64,000 nt of DNA, taken from Culex pipiens pallens (lineage: Eukaryota > Arthropoda > Insecta > Diptera > Culicidae). The notes beneath the pieces are model-generated. The model saw only the letters and a program-made list of their open reading frames with translations, searched no databases and had not been told where the DNA came from. Position numbers and translations under genes: made by a program. This document shows, one piece after another, positions 11,661 through 23,960 of the stretch; the first letter of the stretch is position 1; each line of letters begins with the position of its first letter. Location: assembly GCF_016801865.2 (NCBI RefSeq), contig NC_068938.1, positions 29,958,240-30,022,239 on the forward strand. Direction: 5' to 3'.

Positions 11661-12360
11661 ATATTTTTAAGGTGTCGGCCCGTACGTTCCATGATTTAAA
11701 AAAAAATAAAACTGGGTTTTTCGACGCGAAAAAAATACTTTTTTTTCACTAAAACGATTTTGTTATTACACCCAAATGAAACATGTTTTTCTTCTGAACT
11801 TAGAATTGTTTTTTTTTGTTTTTTTTTTATTATGTGCTATTTTTAATGCAATTTTTTTCATGGTCTTTCCTCAATTTTACACGTTTCATAAAATTAGGTG
11901 GAAGAACATTATTTCAATGATATAAAATCTAATTGAAAAAAAACTTGTGGATACTATTTTGAATATATGTAATTATAGGTCACTAAATTTACGTAAAATT
12001 ACTTCTAAAATGGGGTTATTGAAAACCATCATAATTTTCAACCCAATTTTCAATTGTTTCAACCTTTCAAATTTAAACTATTTATATTACTGTGTGAAGT
12101 AATCCGATCTATAGAAAATCACAAAAGTTTATTCTGAATTAAAATTTAATTTTACATCCAAAAATTAGTTTTGGAAGCTTTTTGGGAGGAATTTTCGATA
12201 CTTTACAAAAATTACATTTTTTTTCTCAAAAAATCAATACCAATAGTGAAAAATTAAACGTCAGCCATTCCGTTTGTTCCACAGTTGATTCTTTTAAAGT
12301 TCGATAATATCGAGTTGTGATGAATAAGTTAATTGAATAAATGGGTATATTTTTCCTTGT
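11661..12360. other. AT-rich spacer
   Basis: No supported feature. Confidence 0.5.
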
Positions 12361-12480
12361 ATTTTTTTTTCTTCAAATAATCCTAATCTTAACCTACAAC
12401 TTTACGGAAGATACCAAATCAATTAGAAAATAATTGCAAAGCAAATTTTCTATGAACAGTTTGGAAATTTGTATGGAGAG
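12361..12480. repeat. Remnant of a family A/B arm
   Basis: CCTACAACTTTACGGAAGATACCAAATC followed by a CTATGAACAG and ATTTGTATGGAGAG context is a decayed form of the arm seen at 45905-46035. Only the distinctive words survive. Confidence 0.5.
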
Positions 12481-13201
12481 AAAAAAGAAACAAAATAACT
12501 TATGTCTAAGGAATGGATGGACAAAGTTTGATCCAATGAAGCACTCGAAGTCGAGCAGTTTTTGACAGTTCGCTCCATAAGAAATACATTGTAAAAAAAA
12601 GCAAATACTGCTCGAATGGAAATGCTCCATTAAAAAAACACCAAAAAAATATATTTTTTTTGTGATTTTTATGTGGCGTTTGCATGCATTCAGGCGTAAA
12701 CAATTCAAATTTTCAAACAGGAAGCTTTAGAAGAAGGTTTCTAATAAAAAAAGTACAGAATTTATTTTTTAAGACTTGTGATTTTACGATCTATTTCAAT
12801 CTTTGCAGAATCAACTTTTTTAAATACGCTAAAGAATTATGTACACAAACTAACGAATAATGCGTGATTGTTATCTGTAAAAAGAAATCTTTGCATTAAA
12901 AAATCTCCATTTACTTTCATATTATGGAAAATTAACATTGAACTGTCAAATACCCCATAACATAAAAAATAAATGTTGAAGCCTCATTTTTCTAATTTTT
13001 TTTTCAATTTTATTCTATTTTATTAGTAAACAATTAATTCACAATTTCGTATTTCTTGTAACCTTATAAAGTTTTGGAAATCCTTTCAACTAAACATTAA
13101 AAATATTTAACTAACTTTAAAAATATGTGTACCGGCCTCATTTACAAAAAAATAAAACAGTTTTCAAACGAGTGATTTCTATAATTGCAAAATTTGATCA
13201 T
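12481..13201. other. AT-rich spacer
   Basis: Bases 12510-12690 are slightly richer in GC and hold overlapping minus-strand frames, but no domain is recognised. The rest is A/T-rich. Confidence 0.45.
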
Positions 13202-13370
13202 TTCTGCACCAAAAAATCTCTTTATTGGTTCTTTATTTATTGGTCTCGTGACTCTCAGCAAAGTATCTTTTGCTCAGTCACACGCTCTCACCGCTGATTC
13301 TTTCGTTCTCTCAGAAACCAGCACTGAGTTTACCAGGACGGAGAGAAGAACAGTGATTTTTGGTGCATGA
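13202..13370. mobile_element. Short MITE with TGCACCAAAAAATC ends
   Basis: CTGCACCAAAAAATC at 13202 and GATTTTTGGTGCA ending near 13369 form a 12-13 bp inverted repeat. The interior is unusually rich in CTCTCA-type words. No coding capacity. Confidence 0.55.
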
Positions 13371-13410
13371 GATCTCAGCGTGATAATTGTAGTCGCTGAG
13401 CTCAAGTCGC

Positions 13411-13464
13411 CAAGCTCGAGAAAAAGGGGGAATTTCCATACAAATTCACCCTTTTTCTCGAGCA
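13411..13464. repeat. Near-perfect hairpin
   Basis: GCTCGAGAAAAAGGGGGAAT on the left pairs with TTCACCCTTTTTCTCGAGC on the right around a loop of a few bases (TCCATAC). The stem is about 22-24 bp with one mismatch. The origin could be a very small transposon relic; there is no direct evidence of a structured RNA. Confidence 0.7.
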
Positions 13465-13690
13465 TGGTAGTTTTGGTGTTAATATTTTTACAAACCTGAG
13501 CTAAATTGTAAAATAAGCATTTAAGAATTTTTTTTTAAATCTTCAAATGGGGTTTCCGATCTAATTTAGCATTATAATTTTGTATCAAAAAATTAAAAAA
13601 AATACGAAATTAAAATAAAGTTTGAATTATTAGAATAACTGAATTTTAATTTTTTTTGAATATATATTTTTAAATTTAGAAATATTTATT
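13465..13690. other. AT-rich spacer
   Basis: No supported feature. Confidence 0.5.
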
Positions 13691-14945
13691 CCAGGACCGG
13701 AGAAATTTACACGAATCATTTTTTCCCAACACTGCTGCAGTAAAAGTCCATGAAAACGGTTCAATAGATGCGCTCTTTCCATCCCGCAGGCATCTCTCGC
13801 ACCGATATAATCGAATTATGATCGAGCGCATTAATGCTGAGCCGAAAATTGGAATCAAATATTATCGCACGAAGAATTTTCCCATTTATCGCGAATCCTC
13901 TTGTCGGCGTCATCCACTGACTTCCTGGTGGTATGTTTTTTGGGTGGGTTGGTGGGCGAGAATTTTCTTTTGTTTAAGCGAAAACCCGGAGATTAAGCTG
14001 GACGCAGGGTGGGACAAATTGAAAATTAATGTGGGTGGACTTTTGGTGGGATAATTGGGAATATTTTCAATCATGTTTCATTGTTTGGTAAAAATTTAAA
14101 TAGAGTTCATTGTGTTATTTGACTAATCGATTTTATTTGATATACTTCACTTCATTTCAAATTTACTCCCAAGGACCTTTTCGAAGAATCGATTTCAATC
14201 AATTGACCGCTTTGAAGAAACTTCGAAGCACGTCATGAAGGCATGTCGTTGTTCAAATGACACGCTAGTGCGACTTTTAATAACTTCATCCAGGGGGAAA
14301 CTCTACAGAGGAAACCCTTATCCTTGAAGTGGCGCGTAGGTGTATCGCAGACTCCGTTGAATGTTCCTTCTCTCTCCCTCCATCCGTAACATGGCGCGAA
14401 TCTCTGACGCAGGATCTCAAGTGAGCCAAGAAATGAGAAAGTTAGATTAAATTAAGATTATCTCATCATTTTGCCCTCAAGTCGCCCCACAAAACGGTGC
14501 GGATTTGGTCCAATTTTGGGGTGGACCGCTGTTTCGTGGGGAGGTTTTCCTGGTAAGTTAATACCCCTCCCACCCCTTAAGTAAATCCACTGATTCCGGA
14601 TAAATAGACGTTGATGATTATGTCGAAGCAGGACAGGGGCACGGCCGGGACACTTATCGTTCGTGGTCAGGCCGAATTCTTTTGCTGGACAATTGTGTAT
14701 GCTCGGCTCGTACGTCTTAATTGAATTTCCATCCTTGTTCTGCGGGGTTCGGGCGGAGGCATTGTTTGATCAAATGGTGCCCGATAGTGTGAGTGTGTGT
14801 GTGTTTGGTGTAGAGAGTGGATTTCTTAAGTGGTTGTTTCGTCGCGATGTGAGCCGGTTGTTAATGAGGGCACGGAAAGCAAATTTTCGAAATTTTTGTG
14901 TTTGGGTCATTCCTCCTGAAATAGAACAGCACTCAAAATAACATT
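13691..14945. other. Higher-GC single-copy island
   Basis: The sequence is not repeated elsewhere in the window. The longest frames (plus 13818-14054 and 14663-14941) show no recognised domain. A GT-rich run lies at 14790-14806. Probably intergenic or intronic. Confidence 0.35.
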
Positions 14946-15090
14946 ATCTGATCAAGTTTAAATTTAGTGAAGCTGTTGATATCATCAAAACAAGCAAGAT
15001 TTCCAATTTTCATCCAAATCGGTTCACCCCCTCTATTTTGATACCACTCCAAAGTTTAGCATTTTTCGAAAATTGTGATTTTTTTTAAAC

Positions 15091-15340
15091 TAGTAGGGGA
15101 AATTCTCGTATGTTTGGCAGGTTAAGCACTCGTTCCTAACTCCATCCAATTTGCTGATTTTCACTATTTAAACAAATAATTTTGCAAAACTTTTCATAGA
15201 AACTTGCTTGCTCACTTGTTATTGTGCTATTTATAACTCGATTTCAGTCAACTACGCTTTTAATGAGCTGTAATTGAATATCAAAGTGCTGATATGGCAA
15301 CATTAGAGACACGCTGGAATTAGATGTTGTTTTCCTATTT
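15091..15340. mobile_element. MITE with AGTAGGGGAA ends, copy 2
   Basis: Begins TAGTAGGGGAAATTCTCG and ends near TTTTCCTATTT. It is the inverted relative of 3360-3614, sharing TTTGGCAGGTTAAGCACT (complement of the other copy) and AAAGTGCTGATATGGCAACA. Confidence 0.7.
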
Positions 15341-15653
15341 CTCTAGAACCACAAATCGCTTGAATTTCAAAAAGGGTTTCTTATTTTGGAATTTTTTGTT
15401 TAGTTCACAAGATATTGAATTGCGAAGGTTTAAGTCAACCTTTCTTTTGAAGTTGGCGGGGAATTTTTTTTTTTGATGACATTTTCATTCAAAATGGTTG
15501 TATTATCTATTGTTTTTTCATTTGAATATATTGCATACAATTTTTGTATTTAAATTATGGCATTTTTAGACTTTTCACAAATTTTAAATTTGACCATAGA
15601 TTTAAAATATACCGTACCCTTAAGGATTTCTTTATAGATATTTTTAACAGTAT
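15341..15653. other. AT-rich spacer
   Basis: No supported feature. Confidence 0.5.
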
Positions 15654-16521
15654 CACAACTATACAAAGTTGTTAAAAAATAGCCGATATCGGGTGCCCAG
15701 AAAAAATGCCCCCCTGCTCCACAAGCGGAAAACCCAGGAAATTTAGAAAATTACCTTTTTTATCAAAAGTTTTAATTGATCATTATATTGTTTTGTGTGA
15801 AAAATAGGTAAATAGTTGTAAATAAAAAATAAACTTAATTTCAAATTTCAAGCCTATTTTTTATAATGTTTGCTACTTTTTGCTTAATACTGTGAAACTT
15901 TTATCACAAAATGCTTCGCGAACATCGAAAAATTTGTAAATTGCACAACTATACAAAGTTGTTAAAAAATAGCCGATATCGGGTGCCCAGAAAAAATGCC
16001 CCCCTGCTTCACGAGCGGAAAACCCAGGAAATTTAGAAAATTACCTTTTTTATCAAAAGTTTTAATTGATCATTATATTGTTTTGTGTGAAAAATAGGTA
16101 AATAGTTGTAAATAAAAAATAAACTTAATTTCAAATTTCAAGCCTATTTTTTATAATGTTTGCTACTTTTTGCTTAATACTGTGAAACTTTTATCACAAA
16201 ATGCTTCGCGAACATCGAAAAATTTGTAAATTGCACAACTATACAAAGTTGTTAAAAAATAGCCGATATCGGGTGCCCAGAAAAAATGCCCCCCTGCTCC
16301 ACAAGCGGAAAACCCAGGAAATTTAGAAAATTACCTTTTTTATCAAAAGTTTTAATTGATCATTATATTGTTTTGTGTGTAAAAAATGTAAATAATTGTA
16401 AATTAAAAATATACTTAATTTCAAATTTCAAGCCATTTTTTTATAATGTTTGCTACTTTTTGCTTAATACTGTGGAACTTTTATCACAAAATGCTTCGCG
16501 AACATCGAAAAATTTGTAAAT
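15654..16521. repeat. 290-bp tandem repeat, three units
   Basis: CACAACTATACAAAGTTG recurs at 15654, 15944 and 16234, and GGGTGCCCAGAAAAAATG at 15691, 15981 and 16271, an exact 290-bp period. Units 1 and 2 are nearly identical, differing at sites such as CTCCACAAGC versus CTTCACGAGC; unit 3 has more changes. Each unit contains the terminus of the hAT-like MITE found intact at 25224-25699, so the array grew from a partial MITE copy. Confidence 0.93.
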
Positions 16522-17340
16522 TTTCGTGAAATTCCGTGAAATTTGCCAATTTGTTCAATTATATAAAAATGTTTCAACCACAAGGCAGTTTTATGTTAAC
16601 TAAATTAGTGTTTATTAAAATAGATTGATACAAACTATATTAACACTCGAAGATATTCATAAGAAGCATTCAAAGGATAACATGTTTCTATTCCATGTTG
16701 AAACAATTTTAGGACTTGTAATTTTCGTTATGTTTTTTTTTTCAAAAGTCAGCAAAATATTAAACAAAATATGAATTTTCAAAAATATTTGTTTGTTTAA
16801 AATGTATTTTTTATTTCTGATTTGTGGCTTTATGATTAACATTTTGAAGATTTGGTTACAAAGTTTTTTTTGTTGTTTGATTTTTGGAAGGCAAGACATT
16901 TAAAAATATTTTCAAAGGATGTTCAAGTTATATTATTAATTTGGGCAGGATTAGATTTTGAATTCAATAAATTCTTAATAAGATAAATTCATTGATCTTT
17001 AAAAATATGTTATCTTCAACATACAACAAGTTTATTTACAAATATATGTTCATTAATGATATATTTTTAAAATCATTAGCCAAGATTAAACTATTTTTGC
17101 AACGATAAATCGGTTTTACAAATTTCGCTCTAAATTTATACTTTAGCTTCTGTTTCTTAAATAATGTCATGTTGAACAATCTTACGTTAATAAAAAAAGA
17201 TAAGTTTTTCTTTTACTTTATTTTTTATTTTGTGTAGAAAACTTACAGTTGATTGAAATAAAGCATCAAAAGTACTCTATGTAATTTACTTGACATTTTC
17301 GTAAAATTTATCCTTCCTGGGATGTTAAGAAAAACTTACG
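16522..17340. other. AT-rich spacer
   Basis: Very A/T-rich; no supported feature. Confidence 0.5.
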
Positions 17341-18190
17341 TTAAAGGTGTTAAGGGGTCTATATGACCCCGGAATTGAAAATGCTGGCAAAAATCCATTT
17401 TGCAACCGATTTTCATTCTTTTGGACGCAAATGAAAGGTATGGATGTCTAGAAAGGCACCTGTGCTATGCGGACCCGATTTGGCCACTTTGGTTCCTGGG
17501 AATCGATTCCAAAGGAACAAATTTTCCGGCAAACCGACTCTTATAAGTTTTATTAGATTTAGCTATGGATTAATGCATAATAAACTATATATAATCTCTA
17601 AAAATACGAGTCATACGCTCCGGAACAGGTTGCATGCCATTTGGATCATATCTAGCCACTATGGAACCGGTTCCGGATACCCTGGAAGTGCTATTTTGGT
17701 GAAATCTTATCGTGCGACATATCAAACTTCATGGAATTACAAGCCATGCACACTGGAACCAGCAAAAAGCCAATTGGACCATATCTGGCCACTCCGGAAC
17801 CGATTCCGGATACCCTGGAAGTGGCCAGATTGCTATTTTGGTAAAAGCCTATCGTGCGACATATCAAACATCATGAAATTACATGCCATGGACACTGGAA
17901 CCAGCAAAAAGCCAATTGGACCATATCTGGCCACTCCGGAACCGGTTCCGGATACCTTGAAAGTGGCCAAATGGCTATTTTGGTAAAAGCCTAACGTGCG
18001 ACATATCAAACTTCATGGAATTACAAGCCATGCACACTGGAACCAGCAAAAAGCCAATTGGACCATATCTGGCCACTCCGGAACCGATTCCGGATACCCT
18101 GGAAGTGGCCAAATGGCTATTTTGGTAAAAGCCTAACGTGCGACATATCAAACTTCATGGAATTACATGCCATGGACCTTGGTCTCTCAA
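17341..18190. repeat. Repeat with a 142-bp tandem array
   Basis: CAATTGGACCATATCTGG occurs at 17771, 17913 and 18055, a period of 142 bp. A shorter diverged unit begins near 17635 (CATTTGGATCATATCTAG). Units share GGAACCGGTTCCGGATACC, CGTGCGACATATCAAAC and ACACTGGAACCAGCAAAAAG. The left lead-in holds the short inverted repeat GGGGTCTATATGACCCC at 17352. The open frame through the array (17444-17986) is a by-product of the repeat. Confidence 0.9.
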
Positions 18191-18480
18191 ATGTCTATTC
18201 CAAAATTCATATGAAGGACGTTTCGAAGGAAGTTTTCACCTCCAGCACTAAAATATACGATATTTTTTACTCGATCGTCAAAGTTTAGGAATGTAAACGT
18301 GAAGGTTTGTTCAGAATATTAATTTTGTATGTGATTTCATAAACTTTCCTAAGCGAGGATAGCAAACAAATGTTTTTTTGTGATAATTCTTATGGTTGAA
18401 GAGATAAAAGTATAATTTCATAAGATTGAAATGTTAGTTTTCGTCAAGATGCTTTTTCCGTGCTTTTATCGAAGTGACCA
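18191..18480. other. AT-rich spacer
   Basis: No supported feature. Confidence 0.5.
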
Positions 18481-19790
18481 AAGGATTCCAAGTAATAATC
18501 ATTAGCAAAGCTGACGATTGGTCTGCGTTCAGCAAAATCACTTCCAGTTTTCCCCTTTTTTCTTTCCCTTGGAACTTTTATTCAATCTCTTGTGCTGCGA
18601 GGAAGTATTTGATCGTGTGTGCGCGTGGGTATGTTTGTATTTGCTAGGATCAGAACTAATGATAACGAAAACCGGATATGAGCTGTTTCCTCGTTAAGGG
18701 GAAAACTTTCAGTCGAGAAAGCGAGAATTCTCTAATGTTTCCCGTTTCCACCCGGTTGAAGAATGGTTAAAGGGGAAACACCCTCCCCCAACCCTCAAAA
18801 AGCCATTCACACTAGATTTACTATATGATGTGTACATAATCTACTTCCACACCCACACCCATGCGATTCTCTATGCAATATCGTTCAGTAACAGACTGGC
18901 CTCGGGGGCGGATCGGAGAAAAATCAGCAAAATCCAAAGCAGAATGTTCACGAGAGTTTTCCTGCTCCCCCCTTCCCACCACCGGCTTATGTGGGGGAAA
19001 AGGAAGAAAGTAAAACATTTGCTCGATTTTTATCGCTTCGAGCAGATCGAAAGGGTTGGGTCCGAGGACGGGAGGAAGTTTTGCAGGAGGAAGATATTCA
19101 CTAAGTGAAGAGGAAAAGTTTAACAGGTTTTTGTTATCGTGATCACTGTGTGTGTGTTCGAGTGTGGGCTGGGCAAGAGTTTTTCTTTGGCTTTGACCGA
19201 TGAACGAGGGTTTCGTTTAGTTTTCTCTGAAAGTTTTCAATTGTTGGCTCATCAATCAAAGTCTTTGAAGTGCTGTAGACGTTAGGTGCTTCATTTGTTA
19301 AACTAACTTTTCAGCAAAGTTGTGTAAGTTGTTCGGCAAGTTTAGTCAATTTTTAATTAAAGAAAATATTTTACAGCTTTTATCTGAATATACATTGATC
19401 AGCGTCATGTAGCTCATGACGTTGTCTACGAAGCCCTGTTACGAATTCTACGAACCAAAGGTGCCAATTTGGGCTAATTTTGGCGTTCCAAAAAAGAACT
19501 CCTGGTGTTTTGTTTGTCTTGTCTGACTCGGATCAAACGGGAGGGGACTCATTTGGGAGGTTCGTTCGAGCAGCACTCTGGCTTTCACAAATTGGAAATG
19601 GTTGTTGTTACCGACGAACCCAATTAAGGACCCGGCTCGGGGAGAGCGGAAATAATGATCAGACTGGGCCCGGAAGATCAGCACCAAACATTGCTATTAA
19701 TGCTCACCAGGCCGGCAATAATATGCAGGCAACAAGAGAAGGCTATTAATTAAAAGGAGCCAAGACCCCATGTAGACAATACAGAGAATG
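18481..19790. other. Higher-GC single-copy island
   Basis: No copy elsewhere in the window. Frames at plus 18830-19108 and 19480-19749 and minus 19448-19687 overlap and show no domain. Likely intergenic or intronic. Confidence 0.35.
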
Positions 19791-20426
19791 GTTTTTTGTT
19801 CATGTGTCTTGTAGGAACACGAAAGACTTTATGCAATAATGTTTTTCATATATTATGAACAAAAATCAATACAAATGTGGAATAATGGCTGGATATAGGC
19901 TTTATTTAAAACGAGACCTTCGAATTTAATTAATCCAGTTGCAAAAATTTCCTGGTTTCGATGAAATTTAAACATTATTTATGGGAGATTAGTGAAATTA
20001 CACATGAAAAGATTTAAATTTATAGGTACATTTTCAGAGAAACATTTTTTTACACATAAGGCCGATGTAATACTCTGGTAATTTTTTAAACCTGCCTGGT
20101 TGTTTTGCAATCGTTAGTTTGCAAAAAAAAAACTTTTCGCAGTACTGTTCGACGGAATTTCACAAAAAATCTAAATATTTTTTAAATGAATGTTTTTTAA
20201 CGCAGGAAAATGCATTTCATATTGTTTTCAGTTGATTAGACTTTAATATACAAAATCAAAATATACAAGCTTTTAGAAAAAAATGTTGCCCCCTGATTTT
20301 TCGGACCAATTTTGAAGGGGTCTCAGATGAAACATTACCATATTTTTTTACTGTGTAGGGTCATGTATTTTCACATTTTGGATCTTATCTGGACACTTTA
20401 GAGATGGCAACCTTTAAAATTTTAAG
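19791..20426. other. AT-rich spacer
   Basis: No supported feature. Confidence 0.5.
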
Positions 20427-20545
20427 GTCGACATTAGATGAATGTATGACAAAAGGTCGAAAGACATAAGGTCGAATGGACAAAAGGTCGTATGCAAAGA
20501 GGTCGAATAGAAAAATGGTCGAATGGACAAAAGGTCGAATTAAAA
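20427..20545. repeat. GGTCGAA minisatellite
   Basis: AAGGTCGAAAGACATA, AAGGTCGAATGGACA and AAGGTCGTATGCAAAG follow one another with a spacing of about 17 bp, giving roughly six degenerate units. Similar AAGGTCGAC words are scattered near 40730. Confidence 0.75.
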
Positions 20546-21225
20546 AAAAACTTTTGATGTGAGCCTAAATGCATAAATATTGAAAAGCAGCTATGGAAAG
20601 GTGTTTTGAACGGTTTTCATTAATTTCACTCCTATATTCTTGAAAATTTAGAGGTCTTCTGAATAAAAACTTGCCCCCGGATTGTTGGAGACTTTTTGAA
20701 AATGGTGGGGGAGGGAGGGTTATCTTTAAAAATATAAATAAATACGATTTTTTTTATATACACTATACAGCTTTATTTTTGAAGTCAGATTTTTCTTAGG
20801 ATCTGATTTGACCATTAGGGGTAGATTGAAAAAGTATAGAAGACCTGCAACATTATCTAAGAAGCAAGACTTTTTCATGTTTCGGAACTGTTTACACTTG
20901 AAAGAATTAAAAAATCACTAAAATATTCCAACTTTTTTTTAATGAATGAGATAAAAGGTTATAAAATATTTTAGAAGAAGTATTCCAAAAACCGCTAACA
21001 AGAATAAGCTGTTTTTAAACATAAAATAAGCAATAGTGACAGGTTTTTTGCGAGTTGTTTTCTTATTTTTCTGTTTCCTTTACAACCAACATTATTTGCA
21101 TCCATTGTGATAAATGCCTTATACACAGCTGAAAGGATCTCCCAAAACTCTGTACTGCACTTACAAAACTACTGGTAGTCAATAAACTAAAGAAAAAAAA
21201 AATAATAAAATAAAGTAAAAACTTA
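20546..21225. other. AT-rich spacer
   Basis: No supported feature. A very diverged unit of the following tandem repeat may lie near 20870-20940. Confidence 0.45.
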
Positions 21226-21710
21226 AAAAATATTTAAGAAGTTGAACTTCTTTTTGAAGAACTGTTCATATCTGAAAGAATGGACAAATTCACAAAAATA
21301 TTACGACAGTCATGAAAAGGTTGCTTAGTAAAAATGAACTTAAAAATATTATTGAGGTCGACCTTTTTTAAAAAGAACTGCTCATGTTTGAAAGAATGTA
21401 AAAACACACAAAAATATTATGTCATAAAATGTTGCTGCTCATGTTTGGAAGAATGAAAAAACTCACAATAATATAATGTCATGAAAATGTTGCTTAGTAA
21501 AAATATACTTAAAACTATTTTAGAAGTCAAGCTTTTTTTCAAACAACTGCTCATGTTTGAAAGAATGGAAAAAATCACAAAAATATTACGACGATCAAGA
21601 AAAGGTTGTTTTTGGAATATTTTTTTAGCAGTCGCATTTTTTTTTAAAGAACTGCTCATGTTTGAAGGAATAGGATAACTCACAATATTATTACAAGAAC
21701 TAATATATTT
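21226..21710. repeat. Degenerate tandem repeat, unit about 90-130 bp
   Basis: The sequence AACTGCTCATGTTTGAAAGA followed by ATCACAAAAATATTAC recurs with changes near 21258, 21378, 21434, 21545 and 21649. Spacing is irregular, so the array has suffered indels. The overlapping plus and minus frames at 21417-21683 are by-products. Confidence 0.75.
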
Positions 21711-21832
21711 TTAGGGAATGGCAAACTTCTCAAAAATGGTTTGGAATTTATTCTGTTTATTTAAAAAAAAGATCAATACTAAAAGGATGGATAAACTCTC
21801 AGAAAAAAATCGAATATGTTTGTAAGAAAATA

Positions 21833-22511
21833 CAGCAATTCCCCACGAAAACAGCAAGGAGAAAAACAAAAGTGCTCGAATCGAGCTCAAAATTTTTCTG
21901 GGGGTTCCCTGGCCGAAATAATTAGACCCGTATTTTTTTGTTTGGCCATTAGGGTGACCTACGCCGTGTTAGGGTGGTCCGAAAAAAGGCCATTTTCGTA
22001 ATTTTTCGCATAAACCACTTTTTTCAAAAAATCATATCTCCGCGCCATTTAATCCAATTTTAGCTGTCTTAGACGCAAAAGAAAGGTGATTAGTTTGGCT
22101 ATTTGGGAAAAATAGTAGGAAGTTTCAAAAATCTAGTTTAACATTTGAAAAGGTCGTATGAAAACTTAAAATGCTGTTTTGAAGGTCTCGGGACCAAAGA
22201 GCCTATGTCTGAAAATATTTTTACCTGATTCCTCGGAAAATTTTACATGACATATCAAAAAATGGTGAAGTTATGTTTTCAATACTCTGAGATACGATTT
22301 TTTGAAAATAAAAACTTGGTTTTTGGTGGTTTTTGCGAAAAATTACGAAAATGGCCATTTTTCGGACCACCCTAACACGGCGTAGGTCACCCTAATGGCC
22401 AAACAAAAAAATACGGGTCTAATTATTTTGGCCAAGGAACCCTTAGAAAAATTTTGAGCCCGCTCGGAGAACTTTTTTTTTGAATCATGCTGTTTTCGTG
22501 GGGAATTGCTG
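21833..22511. mobile_element. Family C palindromic element, full copy
   Basis: The ends CAGCAATTCCCCACGAAAAC and GTTTTCGTGGGGAATTGCTG are perfect inverted repeats. Both arms continue as inverted repeats: the left has GACCTACGCCGTGTTAGG and the right has CCTAACACGGCGTAGGTC. AATA precedes the left end (21829-21832) and follows the right end (22512-22515), consistent with a 4-bp target duplication. The centre (about 22100-22300) is less symmetrical. No transposase is present. Apparent frames on both strands mirror each other because of the palindrome. Confidence 0.88.
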
Positions 22512-22800
22512 AATATGTTTTTCAAGAATGTTTTATAAGTTTATAATTATTAATATTAGTCTATTTTTTCATATTTGACCTTTTGTTCTTGTCCAATTCT
22601 ATTTAACGCGCGAGGATTCCTCATTGGTTATAGTTCCATTAGTCAAGGCCAGTTTTGGTTTTATTTTTTGGATTTCTAAAATTTTAAAAAATAAATCAAG
22701 TTTTTTTTTTCTAAATGCAATTGGAATGCATTCATATACAGAACAAAATTACACCCGATTGAATTAGTATTTTGTCACAAGGAAAAATAAATTAAATTTT
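22512..22800. other. AT-rich spacer
   Basis: No supported feature. Confidence 0.5.
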
Positions 22801-23960
22801 GGTTTACTTCCGCTGAAAGCAATTTTACACCGTACTCCTCCGCTGATGGATAACGCACGACCAACTTTGGCAATTAAGTCTGCGCAAAAGTAGCAGCTCA
22901 ACAGTGCTTCCAGACTTTAGCTCTTTGGTGTACTAAATCTTAGCGACCTTGTTCGAAAAAGTTTGCAACACCCATTTTACATACATTTTCACCTTTACCG
23001 TCTCGGGTGAAAAAGTCGACGACACGGGTGAAAATTTGAATTTCTTACGAGTTACGAGTTATAACCCCGGGTGCTGGAATGCGTTCCGACCGGTGACGAA
23101 AGATCCTCGAGCCTGGAGGCCATCCGTGCCACGAAAATCCAAGTGGAAAAGTTTTCTAATTTATTTATTTTGTAAAAGCAATTCCCAGCGACCGCGTTGA
23201 GCCCGCGTGACTGCGGATTGGTGCCAAATAATTGGGCAACGGGTTCGGGGTGCATTCCAAGGTGCAGTGTTGGTAGTCGTCAAGTTCAGGGTTGGAACGG
23301 TGAACCTCTGTAAATTTACTTGTTACAAGTCTGGGAAACTCGCGAAAGTTCTGTTGTTGGGACCAGGTGATTACTGCATCGTGATAAATCATTCACCAAC
23401 TTTGGAATACCATGCTTAAGAATCTCCAGTTACCTACAATTTCTCAACTCCTCGGCTTAAGATGTAGCCGCCCCAGCAAAGTTGCAAATCCCTTGAACTA
23501 CTTCGTGTTGCAGCAGCAGCATCCACGAAATTTGAATAAAAGCTTCAACGCGAGAAGACCAGCCATTACAAAGGGTAAGATAGAGAGGGTAAAGTTTTCC
23601 ACCTTCCTCCGCACCCCACCCTTCAAACAATTATTCGCCCGGCAAGTTTTCCGTGAAAATTTCTGCTTTGTTTAAACTTTGCGCACGAAAATACGACGCC
23701 GCCGAGGTGCCAGCGAAAGGAAAATGCTCGTTAGCAGCTGGGCCTACATTTCACCGGTGAAGAGGTAAAGTTTGGCCGCCACCGCCCAAAATTCCCCCGC
23801 GGATCTCCGGGAATTAGTGCATTTTGGTGTAAGCCCGGCGGAATGGGGTCGACCGGTGTGCCGGTCCAGGATGGACGGAAGGTCTTGGTTGGGCCAAGGT
23901 TGGGCTTAAAATGATGAAATGTGTACCGGGCGAGGATTAAATTACAGCAAGGTGTCGATA
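22801..23960. other. Higher-GC single-copy island
   Basis: Not repeated in the window and among the more GC-rich stretches. Short frames (plus 22949-23200, 23207-23419, 23412-23675; minus 23052-23392) overlap and none has a recognised domain. The segment may be conserved non-coding DNA or include an untranslated exon. Confidence 0.35.

Noticed and set aside
17444..18288. Repeat protein with LRNRFRIPWKW motifs
   Set aside because: Produced by the 142-bp tandem repeat, whose length is not a multiple of three, so the frame is lost after a few units.
21816..22525. Conserved small proteins sharing VFFCLAIRVTYA
   Set aside because: They are mirror-image translations of family C palindrome arms.
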